The notes beneath the pieces are model-generated. The model was not told the DNA's origin. It saw only the letters and a list, made by a program, of their open reading frames with translations, and made no database searches. From contig NZ_JARXYX010000019.1 of NCBI RefSeq assembly GCF_029893585.1, forward strand, positions 62,001-126,000: 64,000 nucleotides of DNA, written 5' to 3'. This DNA is from Streptomyces sp. LBL. Its GTDB lineage: Bacteria; Actinomycetota; Actinomycetes; Streptomycetales; Streptomycetaceae. This document shows positions 9,423 to 18,128 of this stretch, piece by piece (positions within the stretch are counted from its first letter, which is position 1; every line of letters starts with the position of its first letter). A program made the translations under genes and the position numbers.

Positions 9423-10397
9423 ATGCGTGCTGCCCGCCTGATCAAGATGGTGCTGTTGCTCCAGTCCCGGCCGTCCATGACCGCCGCCGAGCTGGCGCGG
9501 GAGCTGGAGGTGTCCGAGCGGACCGTCACACGGGACGCGCAGGCGCTCTCCGAGGCGGGCGTGCCGGTGTACGCCGACCGGGGGCGGGCCGGGGGCTACC
9601 GGCTGATCGGCGGGTACCGCACGCGACTGACCGGGCTGGCCCGCGGTGAGGCCGAGGCACTGTTCCTGTCCGGGGTGCCGGGGGCGCTGCGCGAGATGGG
9701 GCTGGAGGACGCGGCCTCGGCGGCCCGGCTGAAGGTGTCCGCGGCCCTCCTCCCGTCGGTGCGGGACGCCTCGCGTACGGCGGCGCAGCGGTTCCATCTG
9801 GACGCGCCGAGCTGGTTCAAGGAGCCGAAGACGCCCACCCTGCTGCCCGCCGTCGCGGACGCGGTGTGGGACGACCGGCGGATCACCGCGCGCTACTGTC
9901 GCGGCGAGGGCGAGGTGGTGCGGGAGCTGGAACCCTACGGGCTCGTGCTGAAGGCGGGGGTCTGGTACCTGTGCGCACGGGTGGCGGGGCACGGCTCCCA
10001 CCGGGTCTACCGGATCGACCGGTTCACCGCGGTGGAGGCGGGCGAGGAGCGGTTCGCGCGGGACGAGGAGTTCGATCTGCCGGGCTTCTGGGACGAGCGG
10101 GCCGAGCAGTTCGCGCGCTCGATCCTGCGCGCCGAGGCCGTCGTACGGCTTTCCAGGCAGGGCGCGCGGGCGCTGCCGTACGTGGTGGACGGTCCGTCCG
10201 CCCGGGAGGCGCTGGAGGCCGCCGGCCCGCCGGACGAGCAGGGGTGGGTGACGCTGACGCTCCCGGTGGAGTCCGAGGAGGTCGCGCACGCCCAGCTCGC
10301 GGTGCTCGGGCCGGAGGCCGAGGTGCTGGCGCCGAAGAGTCTGCGGGCGCGCTTCATACGGGACGCGGCCGGACTGGCCGCGCTGTACGGGACATAA
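9423..10397 (+). CDS. YafY/WYL-type transcriptional regulator
   Basis: A 324-residue regulator with an N-terminal HTH_11/DeoR-like domain (residues 1-65, including TAAELARELEVSERTVTRD and the GGYRL wing) and a central WYL domain (AGVWYLCARV, with RVYRIDRF). WYL domains are ligand-sensing modules thought to bind nucleic acid or small molecules. The open frame extends upstream to 9357 over the aceE terminator; ATG 9423 is the sensible start because the HTH begins there. It is followed 54 bases later by the DUF4240 gene. Target unknown. Confidence 0.88.
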   Translation: MRAARLIKMVLLLQSRPSMTAAELARELEVSERTVTRDAQALSEAGVPVYADRGRAGGYRLIGGYRTRLTGLARGEAEALFLSGVPGALREMGLEDAASAARLKVSAALLPSVRDASRTAAQRFHLDAPSWFKEPKTPTLLPAVADAVWDDRRITARYCRGEGEVVRELEPYGLVLKAGVWYLCARVAGHGSHRVYRIDRFTAVEAGEERFARDEEFDLPGFWDERAEQFARSILRAEAVVRLSRQGARALPYVVDGPSAREALEAAGPPDEQGWVTLTLPVESEEVAHAQLAVLGPEAEVLAPKSLRARFIRDAAGLAALYGT

Positions 10398-10451
10398 CAA
10401 TCCGTCTCACCACGTGCGTCCCACCCGTCCAGGGCCGATGCTTGACCCGTG

Positions 10452-10970
10452 ATGGACGAGACGGAGTTCTGGGAGCTGGTGGACGCCAGTCGCGAGGCCG
10501 CCGAGGGCGATCCCGAGGAGCAGGCGGACCTGCTCGTGGACCGGCTGCTCCAGCTGGATCCGGAGATGGTCCTCGACTTCGCCCGTCATTTCGAGGCCCG
10601 CTACAACCGCGCGTACACCTGGGACCTGTGGGGCGCCGCCTGGATCCTGCTGGACGGGGCGAGCGACGACGCTTTCGACTACTTCCGCTGCTGGCTGATC
10701 GGCCAGGGCCGCGAGGTCTACGAGGGCGGCGTGCACGACCCGGACTCGCTCGCCGATCTCCTGGACGACTTCGACGAGGAGCTCGACGGCGACGGCGAGG
10801 AGCTCGGCTACGCCGCGGACGAGGCCTATGAGCAGCTCACCGGTGCCGTCGCGCCCGACCTGGGCCTTCCGCCCGCGGCCTCCGAACCGGCGGGGACCTC
10901 CCTCGACTTCGAGAACGAGCGGGTGCTGTCGGAGCGCTGTCCCAAGCTGTGGGACCGCTTCCGGGGCTGA
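10452..10970 (+). CDS. DUF4240 domain protein
   Basis: A 172-residue acidic protein of unknown function. The DUF4240 pattern is clear: FWELVDAS near the N-terminus, then FARHFEARYNRAYTWDLWGAAW and DDAFDYFRCWLIGQGREVYE. The C-terminal 60 residues are strongly acidic (DLLDDFDEEL). GTG 10449 directly precedes ATG 10452; I take the ATG. No signal peptide or membrane segment, so it is probably cytosolic. Members of this family often sit beside regulators; no function should be assumed. Confidence 0.8.
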   Translation: MDETEFWELVDASREAAEGDPEEQADLLVDRLLQLDPEMVLDFARHFEARYNRAYTWDLWGAAWILLDGASDDAFDYFRCWLIGQGREVYEGGVHDPDSLADLLDDFDEELDGDGEELGYAADEAYEQLTGAVAPDLGLPPAASEPAGTSLDFENERVLSERCPKLWDRFRG

Positions 10971-11000
10971 CGGGAAGGTCCGGTGAGCGTGGGTGACCTT

Positions 11001-11030
11001 CATGGGGTGACCCTCATGGGGTGACCCTCA
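11001..11030. repeat. 14-bp tandem repeat across the amidase stop codon
   Basis: CATGGGGTGACCCT occurs twice exactly (11001-11014, 11015-11028) with a partial copy before. The last unit runs into the TCA that is the minus-strand stop of the amidase. Confidence 0.75.
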
Positions 11031-11843
11031 TGGCCGGCCCTGCAACCGTGCCGCCCGCTCCCTGATCGCCGGCAGCCGGGCGGTCAGGGCCGCGCCGGGG
11101 CAGCGCGTCCTGTAGCCGTCGTCGTGGCCCGCCAGGGCGGGCAGCAGGACGGCGGTGCCGTCCGCGTACCGGCTGAGGCTGTTGCTGGAGACCAGGCGGA
11201 CCTTCGCGCGGGGGTCGATGTCGGCCAGGCCCAGCTTCCAGGCGACGAGGGCGGCGATGGAGTCGGTCATCGCCCTCGGGACGGGGACACCGGCGGAGAA
11301 CGTGCCGAGGGCGGCGATCCCGGCCGTGCGGTGGTTGAAGCCCTGGGTGTGGGCGCCGGTGACGGGCCTCTCGGTGCCGCCCGCGCGGCCCTCGTAGATG
11401 GTGCCGCAGCGGTCGACGAGGAAGTTGTAGCCGATGTCGTCCCAGTCCCGGGTGCCGGTCTGCCCCGCGTAGAGGTAGCGGATGATGCGGGGTGCCTCGG
11501 CGCAGGCGTAGCTGTTGGGCGAGTCGGTGTGGTGGAGGAAGACGGCGACGACCTTGTCGTCGTAGCGCGGCGGCGGCTGAGGGCGCCGCGTGTCGTCGTC
11601 GAGCCAGGCCGAGCGGGGCACGATGCGCGGTCTGGTCGCGGCGTGCGGGGCGGCCGGACGGCGGGCGACGGCGTCCTGCCGGGCGGCGTCGGTCCCGGCC
11701 GTGTGCTCGGACCCGATCACGTACAGCACCAGCGCGACGACGGCGGTCAGCCCCGTCAGGCACCCCAGCAGCACGAGCGCCGCGCCCGGTATCCGTACCG
11801 GGCGGCGTCTCCGTGCCCGCCGCGACCTTCGCAGGACGCACAT
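11028..11843 (-). CDS. N-acetylmuramoyl-L-alanine amidase / peptidoglycan-recognition protein
   Basis: A 271-residue membrane-anchored or secreted amidase_2/PGRP protein. The N-terminus is Arg-rich (RRSRRARRRR) followed by one hydrophobic segment (ALVLLGCLTGLTAVVALVLY) and a short linker. The catalytic domain starts near PRSAWLDDD and has the zinc-binding first histidine in VFLHHTDSPN, the DIGYNFLVD motif, the second histidine in GAHTQGFN, and GHDDGYRTRCPG at the end, all classical PGRP features. ATG 11843 (MCVLRRS) is chosen because it places the basic N-region just before the membrane segment; upstream in-frame codons lack support. Divergent from the MarP-like protease gene. Confidence 0.85.
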   Translation of the reverse strand: MCVLRRSRRARRRRPVRIPGAALVLLGCLTGLTAVVALVLYVIGSEHTAGTDAARQDAVARRPAAPHAATRPRIVPRSAWLDDDTRRPQPPPRYDDKVVAVFLHHTDSPNSYACAEAPRIIRYLYAGQTGTRDWDDIGYNFLVDRCGTIYEGRAGGTERPVTGAHTQGFNHRTAGIAALGTFSAGVPVPRAMTDSIAALVAWKLGLADIDPRAKVRLVSSNSLSRYADGTAVLLPALAGHDDGYRTRCPGAALTARLPAIRERAARLQGRP

Positions 11844-12045
11844 GGTCCCACTGTCCGCCGGATCCGCCGTGCCCGCGATGTGTGGTGTGCCACGCGGTGG
11901 AACCATCGTCCGTGTCCGCGACGTTTTTCCAGATGCACGCGCGTGGCCGGTTCCAGGATGGGCCCCGTGCGCGAGGCTGATCACTGGGCGCGTCTGACGC
12001 GTACTAGGAGGCGCCCCCTGAGGGGTCCGACAGAAAGGCGGCTCC

Positions 12046-13230
12046 GTGGACCTGCTCGACATCCTGCTGTTGCTGGTGATCCTCGCCTACGCGGCGTCCG
12101 GCTACCGGCGCGGACTGGTGGCCGGCTGTGTCTCCTTCGCCGGTTTCGTGGGCGGCGCGGTCATCGGCGTGTGGGTGCTGCCATGGACGATGGACCTGGC
12201 GTCGCCGGGGACCACCTCTGCGACGGTTACCGCGGTGCTGACGGTGCTGATCCCGGCCGCCGTGGGGCATGAGCTCGCCGGGCGGCTGGCGCTCAGGTTG
12301 CGGCGCGAGCTGGACCGGGGGCCGCTCAGGGTGGCCGACGGGGTCGGCGGGGCCGCGGCCAACGCGGTGGCCGTGCTGGTCGTGTCCTGGGTGGCCGCGA
12401 GCGTGCTCGGCGCGTCCTCGTCCCCGCTGGTCACCACCGCGATCCGGGACTCGGCCCTGCTGGGCGCCGTGCAGAACACGATGCCGGACACGACCCCCGC
12501 CTGGTTCTCCCGGGCCACCTCCGCGCTCACCCAGGCGGGCTTCCCGCAGGTCTTCAACCCCTTCGAGAACGAGTCGACGGCCGAGGTCGCCAGGCCCACC
12601 GGCGACAGCGTCACCCCGAGCGCCATGAACGCCGCCAAGCGGAGCACCGTGAAGATCGAGGGCGTCGCGGGCACCCAGGGCCGCGAGGGCAGCGGCTTCG
12701 TGTACGCGCCGCGGCATGTGATGACCAACGCGCACGTGGTGGCCGGCATCGACGACCCGAGCGTGCGCATCGGCGGGGTGGGACGGGCGTACCAGGCACG
12801 GGTGGTGTTCTTCGACCCGAACAAGGACGTGGCGGTGCTGTACGTCCCCGAGCTGAGCGCCCCGGTGCTGCAGTTCGACGCCGACGCCAAGCGCGGCGAC
12901 TCGGCCGTCGTCGCCGGTTATCCGCAGGACGGCGACCTGAACCTCCAGGCGGCGACCCTGGCGAACCGGGTGCGGGCGACCGGGCAGAACATCTACAGCG
13001 ACGCGACCGTCACCCGCGAGATCTACTCGATCCGTTCCACGGTCCGCCCCGGCAACTCCGGCGGCCCGCTGCTGACCACGACCGGCAAGGTCTACGGCGT
13101 CGTCTTCGCCCGCTCCACCTCGGACGACGAGACGGGGTACGTGCTGACGGTGGACGAGGTCGCGAACGACGCGGAGCGCGCGGCGAACGCGACGGCACCG
13201 GTGGACACGGGCGACCTGGTCACGTCCTGA
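12046..13230 (+). CDS. MarP-like membrane serine protease (CvpA + trypsin-like domains)
   Basis: A 394-residue protein with an N-terminal colicin-V-production-like domain (about four transmembrane helices, residues 1-150) and an extracytoplasmic trypsin-like protease domain (about 195-385). The catalytic triad is complete: H230 in TNAHVV, D261 in NKDVAVL, S338 in RPGNSGGPL. This is the architecture of mycobacterial MarP, which protects against acid and oxidative stress and cleaves peptidoglycan hydrolases. The divergently placed amidase makes a cell-wall role plausible here; that link is inference. GTG 12046 has AAAGGCGG upstream. Confidence 0.9.
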   Translation: MDLLDILLLLVILAYAASGYRRGLVAGCVSFAGFVGGAVIGVWVLPWTMDLASPGTTSATVTAVLTVLIPAAVGHELAGRLALRLRRELDRGPLRVADGVGGAAANAVAVLVVSWVAASVLGASSSPLVTTAIRDSALLGAVQNTMPDTTPAWFSRATSALTQAGFPQVFNPFENESTAEVARPTGDSVTPSAMNAAKRSTVKIEGVAGTQGREGSGFVYAPRHVMTNAHVVAGIDDPSVRIGGVGRAYQARVVFFDPNKDVAVLYVPELSAPVLQFDADAKRGDSAVVAGYPQDGDLNLQAATLANRVRATGQNIYSDATVTREIYSIRSTVRPGNSGGPLLTTTGKVYGVVFARSTSDDETGYVLTVDEVANDAERAANATAPVDTGDLVTS

Positions 13231-13232
13231 CA

Positions 13233-13262
13233 GAACCGGAACCGGAACCGGAACCGGAACCG
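13233..13262. repeat. (GAACCG)5 microsatellite
   Basis: Five exact 6-bp units begin 3 bases after the stop of the protease gene. Confidence 0.9.
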
Positions 13263-13375
13263 ACGCCGGGCGCCCGCCGGTGCGGTATCACGCGTATCGC
13301 GGTACGCGCGCTCGCCTCGCCCTCGGGCGGGGCAATGCCATGTCCGGCGGTGCGAACAGGCGTACCTCTGGACGC

Positions 13376-13591
13376 ATGTCACCCGCGCTCCCGGCTCTCC
13401 GGCCGGCCCTCGTCATGGTCGCCCTGTTCGCCCTCACCGCCGCCGCCCCGGCCGAGCACCCGGTCGACCCCGGCTGGGTGCTCGCCGGTTTCGCCACGGC
13501 GGCCGCGCTGGCCGGGGTCCCGCTCTGCCTGGTCGTGCGCAGACGCCGTACGACCGACACGGCCGACCAGGTCAGAGGGTGCGGCCCATGA
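13376..13591 (+). CDS. Small two-segment membrane protein
   Basis: A 71-residue open frame with two hydrophobic stretches (LVMVALFALTAAA and GWVLAGFATAAALAGVPLCLVV) separated by a short loop and followed by the basic stop-transfer RRRR. No family recognised. Starts at ATG 13340 or 13376 are both possible; 13376 lacks a strong ribosome-binding site. It lies between the MarP-like protease and the epimerase on the same strand. Coding is supported by hydrophobic periodicity and charge placement but not by any motif. Confidence 0.5.
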   Translation: MSPALPALRPALVMVALFALTAAAPAEHPVDPGWVLAGFATAAALAGVPLCLVVRRRRTTDTADQVRGCGP

Positions 13592-13690
13592 GCACGTCGT
13601 CGGGACCGGACCAGGGTCGGACCGGGACCGGACCAGGACCGGACCAGGCCCAGACCGGGGCTTTACGCACCTACCAGGCAGAATGAGGCC

Positions 13691-14587
13691 ATGGAACCTT
13701 CAAGGATCGCGGTCGCCGGTTCCTCCGGTCTGATCGGCGGCGCCCTCGTGCGGTCCCTGACCGCGGACGGGCACACGGTGGTGCGGTTGGTGCGCCGGGA
13801 GCCCCGGACGCCGGACGAGGTCCGGTGGGACCCCGCGCGGAAGTACGTCGACGTGGCCGGGCTCGCCGGGTGTGACGTCGTGGTCAACCTGGCCGGAGCG
13901 AACGTGGGTTCGCGTCGCTGGACGGACGCCTACAAGGCCAGGATCCGGGACAGCCGGGTGCTGGGCACGGCGGCCCTCGCCGAGGCGGTGGCCGGGCTGG
14001 ACGAGCCGCCGCGGGTCTTCGTGAACGGCAGCGCGATGGGCTTCTACGGCGAGACCGGCGACCGGCCCGTCGACGAGGACGCGCCGCCCGGCAAGGGCTT
14101 CCTGCCCGAACTGTGCGTGGCGTGGGAGGGCGCCGCGGCACCGGCCCAGGAGGCGGGCATCCGGACGGTGTTCACCCGGACCGGCCTGGTCGTGGCCCGC
14201 GAGGGCGGCGCCTGGGGTCGGCTGTTCCCGCTGTTCAAGGCGGGGCTGGGCGGGCGGATGGGCGATGGGCGGCAGTACTGGTCGTTCGTCGCGCTGCACG
14301 ACGAGGTGGCCGCGATCCGCCATCTCATCGACACCGACGGCCTGTCGGGGCCGTTCAACATCACCGCCCCGCGGCCGCTGACGAACCGTGAGATCACCGC
14401 GGCGATGGGGCGCGTGCTGCGCCGGCCGACACTGTTCCAGGTGCCGGCGCCGGTGCTGCGGGCCGCGCTCGGCGAGATGGCCGGGGACGTGCTGGGCAGC
14501 CAGCGGGTGGTGCCGAAGCGGCTGCTGGAGTCGGGGTTCACGTTCGCGTTCCCGGAGATCGAGGAGGCGATCCGGGCGGCCCTGTGA
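13691..14587 (+). CDS. TIGR01777 family NAD(P)-binding epimerase (YfcH/SulA-like)
   Basis: A 298-residue atypical short-chain dehydrogenase. The N-terminal Rossmann motif GSSGLIGGAL (residues 10-19), NLAGANV, NGSAMGFYG (the usual catalytic YxxxK is altered in this family) and the C-terminal DUF1731-like stretch (PLTNREITAAMGRVLRRP ... RLLESGF) identify it. Substrate is unknown for the whole group. ATG 13691 follows a short degenerate ACCGGACCAG repeat region (13600-13665). Likely cytosolic; probably its own transcription unit before the oxidoreductase. Confidence 0.9.
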   Translation: MEPSRIAVAGSSGLIGGALVRSLTADGHTVVRLVRREPRTPDEVRWDPARKYVDVAGLAGCDVVVNLAGANVGSRRWTDAYKARIRDSRVLGTAALAEAVAGLDEPPRVFVNGSAMGFYGETGDRPVDEDAPPGKGFLPELCVAWEGAAAPAQEAGIRTVFTRTGLVVAREGGAWGRLFPLFKAGLGGRMGDGRQYWSFVALHDEVAAIRHLIDTDGLSGPFNITAPRPLTNREITAAMGRVLRRPTLFQVPAPVLRAALGEMAGDVLGSQRVVPKRLLESGFTFAFPEIEEAIRAAL

Positions 14588-14745
14588 CGGGTGCGGTCGT
14601 ATGCGACCGTCGTGCGACCGTGCCCTGCCGATGCGCGACTGTCCAGGACCGGTCGCGGCCCTACCCTCGACCCGAACTCGGGTATTCCCGGAGCCAGTTG
14701 GGGACATGACGTCTCCAGCGGCCGCGCAACCTCGAGGAGGGGCAC

Positions 14746-16272
14746 GTGCTTGAGCCCGCGTACCAGACGGACGTCGTGATCGTGGGAGCCGGGGTCGCCG
14801 GGCTCTCCGCGGCGCATCGGCTGACCAGCGCAGGAGTGACGACCGTCGTACTGGAGGCCGCCCCGGGTCCGGGCGGCCGTATGTCGACCGAGAAGGTCGA
14901 CGGTTTCCGGCTCGACCGCGTCGGACAGCTGCTGTCCACCGCGTATCCCGACCTACGACTGACGCCCGGGCTGGACGCCCTGGTGCTGCGCCCCTTCGCT
15001 CCGGGTGTGCTGCTGCACAGCGACGGACGCCAGCACCGTGCGGGCGTCCTCGCCGGAACGGGGGGCGCACGGGGCGCACTCCACGCGGTGCGCGCCCTGG
15101 CGGGCGCCCCCAGGTCGGCGGCCACGCCGACGGGCCGGGTGGTGTCCCGGCAGACCCTCGCGTCCAACGACTGGGGTGGTCCGGAGCCGGTCTTCGCGCC
15201 GCGGAGCCGGGCCGTTCCTCGTCCGGGCACCGGGGCGAGGAGCCGAGGTGTTCCCTGGCCGGCCGCCGCGCCCGGGGCCGCCCGCGGCGTGCCCCGCGGG
15301 AGCGCGCCCCGCGGGAGCGCGCCGCTCGGCACCGCCGTCGACCAGGCCCGGCTCGGGGCCGCGCTCTCCCGGATCGCGCACACGCCCGTCGAGCGTCTCC
15401 TGGCCCGCCTCGAACTGCCCGCCGGTCAGGCGCTCGCCGCCCGTGGCCTGCCCGCCCGGACGATCGACGCCTTTCTGCGCCCGCTGCTCGCGGCCCTGCT
15501 GTGCGACCCGGATCTGACCACGTCCAGCCGATGCGCGGACCTCGCGCTGCGCTCCTTCGCGCGGGGGCGGCTGTGTGTGCCGGAAGGCGGGGCCGAGGCA
15601 CTGCCCGAGCTGCTCGCCCGGACACTGCCGCCGGGAACCGTGCGCACGGGCGTCCGGGTCACCTCGGTGTCCACGACGTCGGTGACCACCGCGGAGCACG
15701 GTGAACTCCGCTGCCGGGCGGTGCTCCTCGCGACCGACGCCCGCGCCGCGGCCGAGTTGCTGCCCGGCCTGCGGGTGCCTGACTTCCATCCGGTGACGGT
15801 GGTCCACCACACGACCGACGAGCCGCCGGGCACGGGAACGTCGCTGCTGCTCGACGCTGACCGGGGCGGGCCGGTCGCGCACACGGCCGTGGTCAGCCGG
15901 GTCGACCCCGCCCGTGCGCCGGCGGGCCGCACGCTCGTCTCCTCGACGGTCCTGGGCCCGCCCCCGGCCGACCTCGACATCGCCGTACGCACGCACCTCG
16001 CGCGCCTCTACGGCACCTCGACCCGGCACTGGGAGACCCTCGCCGTCCACCACACCCCCGACGCGGTACCCGCCATGCGCCCGCCGCACGACCTGCGCCG
16101 CCCGGTACGGGTGCTGGCGGGCCTGTACGTGTGCGGCGACCACCGGGACACCAGCACCGTGCAGGGCGCGCTGCACTCGGCCCACCGGGCGTCGGCGGCG
16201 ATCCTGGCGGACCTGGGGGCGGCGGGGTCCATGCACCGGGCGGACCCGCTACCGACCGCCCGGGCGGCCTGA
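14746..16272 (+). CDS. FAD-dependent oxidoreductase (amine-oxidase/phytoene-desaturase-like)
   Basis: A 508-residue flavoprotein with the N-terminal dinucleotide-binding motif GAGVAG (14-19), an acidic residue ending the second strand (VVLEAAPGPGGR), and a C-terminal FAD motif region (YVCGDHRDTSTVQGALHSAHRAS). Such proteins act on amines, carotenoids or protoporphyrinogen; substrate is not predictable. Odd feature: residues about 105-200 are a low-complexity Arg/Pro/Gly/Ala insert (for example PRGSAPRGSAPLG) that interrupts the usual fold. GTG 14746 follows a GAGGAGGGG site. The stop is followed at once by degenerate repeats. Confidence 0.85.
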   Translation: MLEPAYQTDVVIVGAGVAGLSAAHRLTSAGVTTVVLEAAPGPGGRMSTEKVDGFRLDRVGQLLSTAYPDLRLTPGLDALVLRPFAPGVLLHSDGRQHRAGVLAGTGGARGALHAVRALAGAPRSAATPTGRVVSRQTLASNDWGGPEPVFAPRSRAVPRPGTGARSRGVPWPAAAPGAARGVPRGSAPRGSAPLGTAVDQARLGAALSRIAHTPVERLLARLELPAGQALAARGLPARTIDAFLRPLLAALLCDPDLTTSSRCADLALRSFARGRLCVPEGGAEALPELLARTLPPGTVRTGVRVTSVSTTSVTTAEHGELRCRAVLLATDARAAAELLPGLRVPDFHPVTVVHHTTDEPPGTGTSLLLDADRGGPVAHTAVVSRVDPARAPAGRTLVSSTVLGPPPADLDIAVRTHLARLYGTSTRHWETLAVHHTPDAVPAMRPPHDLRRPVRVLAGLYVCGDHRDTSTVQGALHSAHRASAAILADLGAAGSMHRADPLPTARAA

Positions 16273-16425
16273 AGGCGACCCTGAGGACGACCCCGAGGGG
16301 CCGCCCTGAAAGCAGCCCCGAAGCCGGCCCGAAGGACGACTCCGAGGACGGCCCTGAGAGCGGCCCTGAGCACGGCGTCCTGGGGCCGGCCCGAAGGACG
16401 ACCCTGAGCACGGCGCCCTGGGGCG
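16273..16425. repeat. Degenerate GGCCCTGAG-type repeats after the oxidoreductase
   Basis: About 150 bases of units such as CGACCCTGAGGA, GGCCCTGAGAGC and GGCCCTGAGCACGG. They begin at the oxidoreductase stop, and several units keep a TGA in the same context as that stop. They fill the convergent gap to the next gene. Confidence 0.7.
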
Positions 16426-16428
16426 GAG

Positions 16429-17865
16429 TCAGCCCAGCGCCGCCACCTTGTCCCGGTACCCCCGCACCGGGGCCGCGTCCCTGTACGGCTCCAGCCTGCG
16501 CTCGAAGTCCCGCACGTACTCGATCGCCCGGACCGAACGCATCTCGGCCGCCGCGCCTGCCGCCTCGGCGCCCAGCGCGCAGGCCTGGTCGAGTTCGCCG
16601 AGGCCGAGGCGGGCGGAGGCCAGGACGACGCGGCAGAACAGGCGGCTGCGGGCGTAGGAGGGGGCGCGCAGTTGCAGGGAGCGTTCCGCGTGCTGGGCGG
16701 CCGCGCGGAACTGCTGGAGGTCGCGGTGGCAGTGCCCGAACTCGTCGGCGAGCTGCGCCTCGTCGAAGAACCCCGCCCAGTGCGGGACCTCGTCACCGGG
16801 CCGTGCCGCCTCCAGGGCGCGCTCGGCCCGTACGAGGGAGGCGGTGCAGGCGCGCACTTCGCCCAGCACCCCGTGCCCGCGCGCCTCGGCCGAGTGCAGC
16901 AGCGCCTGCACCACCGGCGGGACGTTGGTCCCGACTCCCTGCTGCGCCACCCGCGCCAGCTGCACGGCCTCCCGCCCGTGAGCGAGATAGACGGCCTGCC
17001 GGCTCATCGTGACCAGCACATAGGAGCCGTACGCCCGGTCCCCGGCCGCCTGCGCGAGCCTGAGCGCCTGCACGAAGTAGCGCTGGGCGAGACCGTGCGC
17101 GGCGATGTCGTACGACGTCCAGCCCGCGAGCCTGGTCAGGTCGGCGGCGGCGGCGAACAGGCGGCGGCCGGTCTGCTCGCCGTAGGTGCCGCGCAGCATC
17201 GGTTCGCACTCATGTTCCAGGTACCGCACGAGGGCCTGGCGGGCGTGGCCGCCGCCGTACATGTCGTCGAGGGAACGGAACAGCTCGCCGACCGAGCGCA
17301 GGGCGGAGATGTCTCCGCCGGTGACCTTCTGGCCGGGGCCGCGCTCGGCCTGTCCGCGCTGCCGGGGCACCCCCGGGCGGACCGGCGCGGGTGGCCGGAC
17401 CGGCGGTTCGCCGTGGGCCACCTTGTCGTCGGGCCGGCCGATCAGCCAGTCCCGGCTCGGCACCACCAGTCCCGCCGGGGTGAACGCGATCCGGCGCAGC
17501 TCGGCGTGGCTGCCGGTGTCCTTGCGCCACAGCCCGCCGACGATGTCCACGGCTTCTTCGGGGGTCGCGGCGAATTCGAGGCCCGCGTAGACCGGCGCGC
17601 AGGCGTCGAGTCCGAGGTCCTGGGCGGTGAGTCTGCGGCCGAGGCGACGGGTGAAGACCTCGGCGATCAGGGCGGGGGTGGTGCCGCGGGGCTGCTGCCC
17701 GCGCAGCCACCGGGTCACGGAGGTCTTGTCGTATCTGAGGTCCAGCCCGTGTTCGAGACCGAGCTGGTCCACTCGACGGGCGAGCCCCGCGTTGGAGAAC
17801 CCCGCTTCTGCGATGAGCGCGGCGAGCTGTCGGTTGGGACTGCGCTGCGCGGGTCGTTCCGTCAT
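16429..17865 (-). CDS. Large cytosolic regulator with HTH-like N-terminus and TPR-like C-terminus
   Basis: A 478-residue protein. The N-terminal 80 residues look like an unusual helix-turn-helix (LAALIAEAGFSNAGLARRV ... TSVTRWLRGQQPRG), followed by an AQDLGL region and a long helical repeat domain (about 230-470) resembling tetratricopeptide arrays (GSYVLVTMSRQAVYLAHGREAVQLARVAQQG). The build recalls the streptomycete NsdA-type negative regulators of differentiation and antibiotic production, but I would not assign that name. ATG 17865 (MTERPAQR) is preferred to the far-upstream 18018 codon. Divergent from lipB across about 260 bases. Confidence 0.75.
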   Translation of the reverse strand: MTERPAQRSPNRQLAALIAEAGFSNAGLARRVDQLGLEHGLDLRYDKTSVTRWLRGQQPRGTTPALIAEVFTRRLGRRLTAQDLGLDACAPVYAGLEFAATPEEAVDIVGGLWRKDTGSHAELRRIAFTPAGLVVPSRDWLIGRPDDKVAHGEPPVRPPAPVRPGVPRQRGQAERGPGQKVTGGDISALRSVGELFRSLDDMYGGGHARQALVRYLEHECEPMLRGTYGEQTGRRLFAAAADLTRLAGWTSYDIAAHGLAQRYFVQALRLAQAAGDRAYGSYVLVTMSRQAVYLAHGREAVQLARVAQQGVGTNVPPVVQALLHSAEARGHGVLGEVRACTASLVRAERALEAARPGDEVPHWAGFFDEAQLADEFGHCHRDLQQFRAAAQHAERSLQLRAPSYARSRLFCRVVLASARLGLGELDQACALGAEAAGAAAEMRSVRAIEYVRDFERRLEPYRDAAPVRGYRDKVAALG

Positions 17866-18128
17866 CTGCGGTGCGGTCTCCTGCCTTTCGGGCCCCACTG
17901 AGGCCTGCGCGGCCGCTGCGGTGCCCGGATTGCCTGTGAGCAGCCCTGATGGCCTCTGCGAACGGCGCGAATGTAGCGGAGAGTGAGCAGCTGATCGCAC
18001 ACTTCGACATTCGTTCATCCGATCGTGTGAGGATTGGCCGCACGGCTGACGCGTGACGGCCGGACGTACAGTGGCGTGGGCACGTTTCGTGCCTTACGAC
18101 CGTCGGGGCTTCAAGGGAGGCGCTTGCC

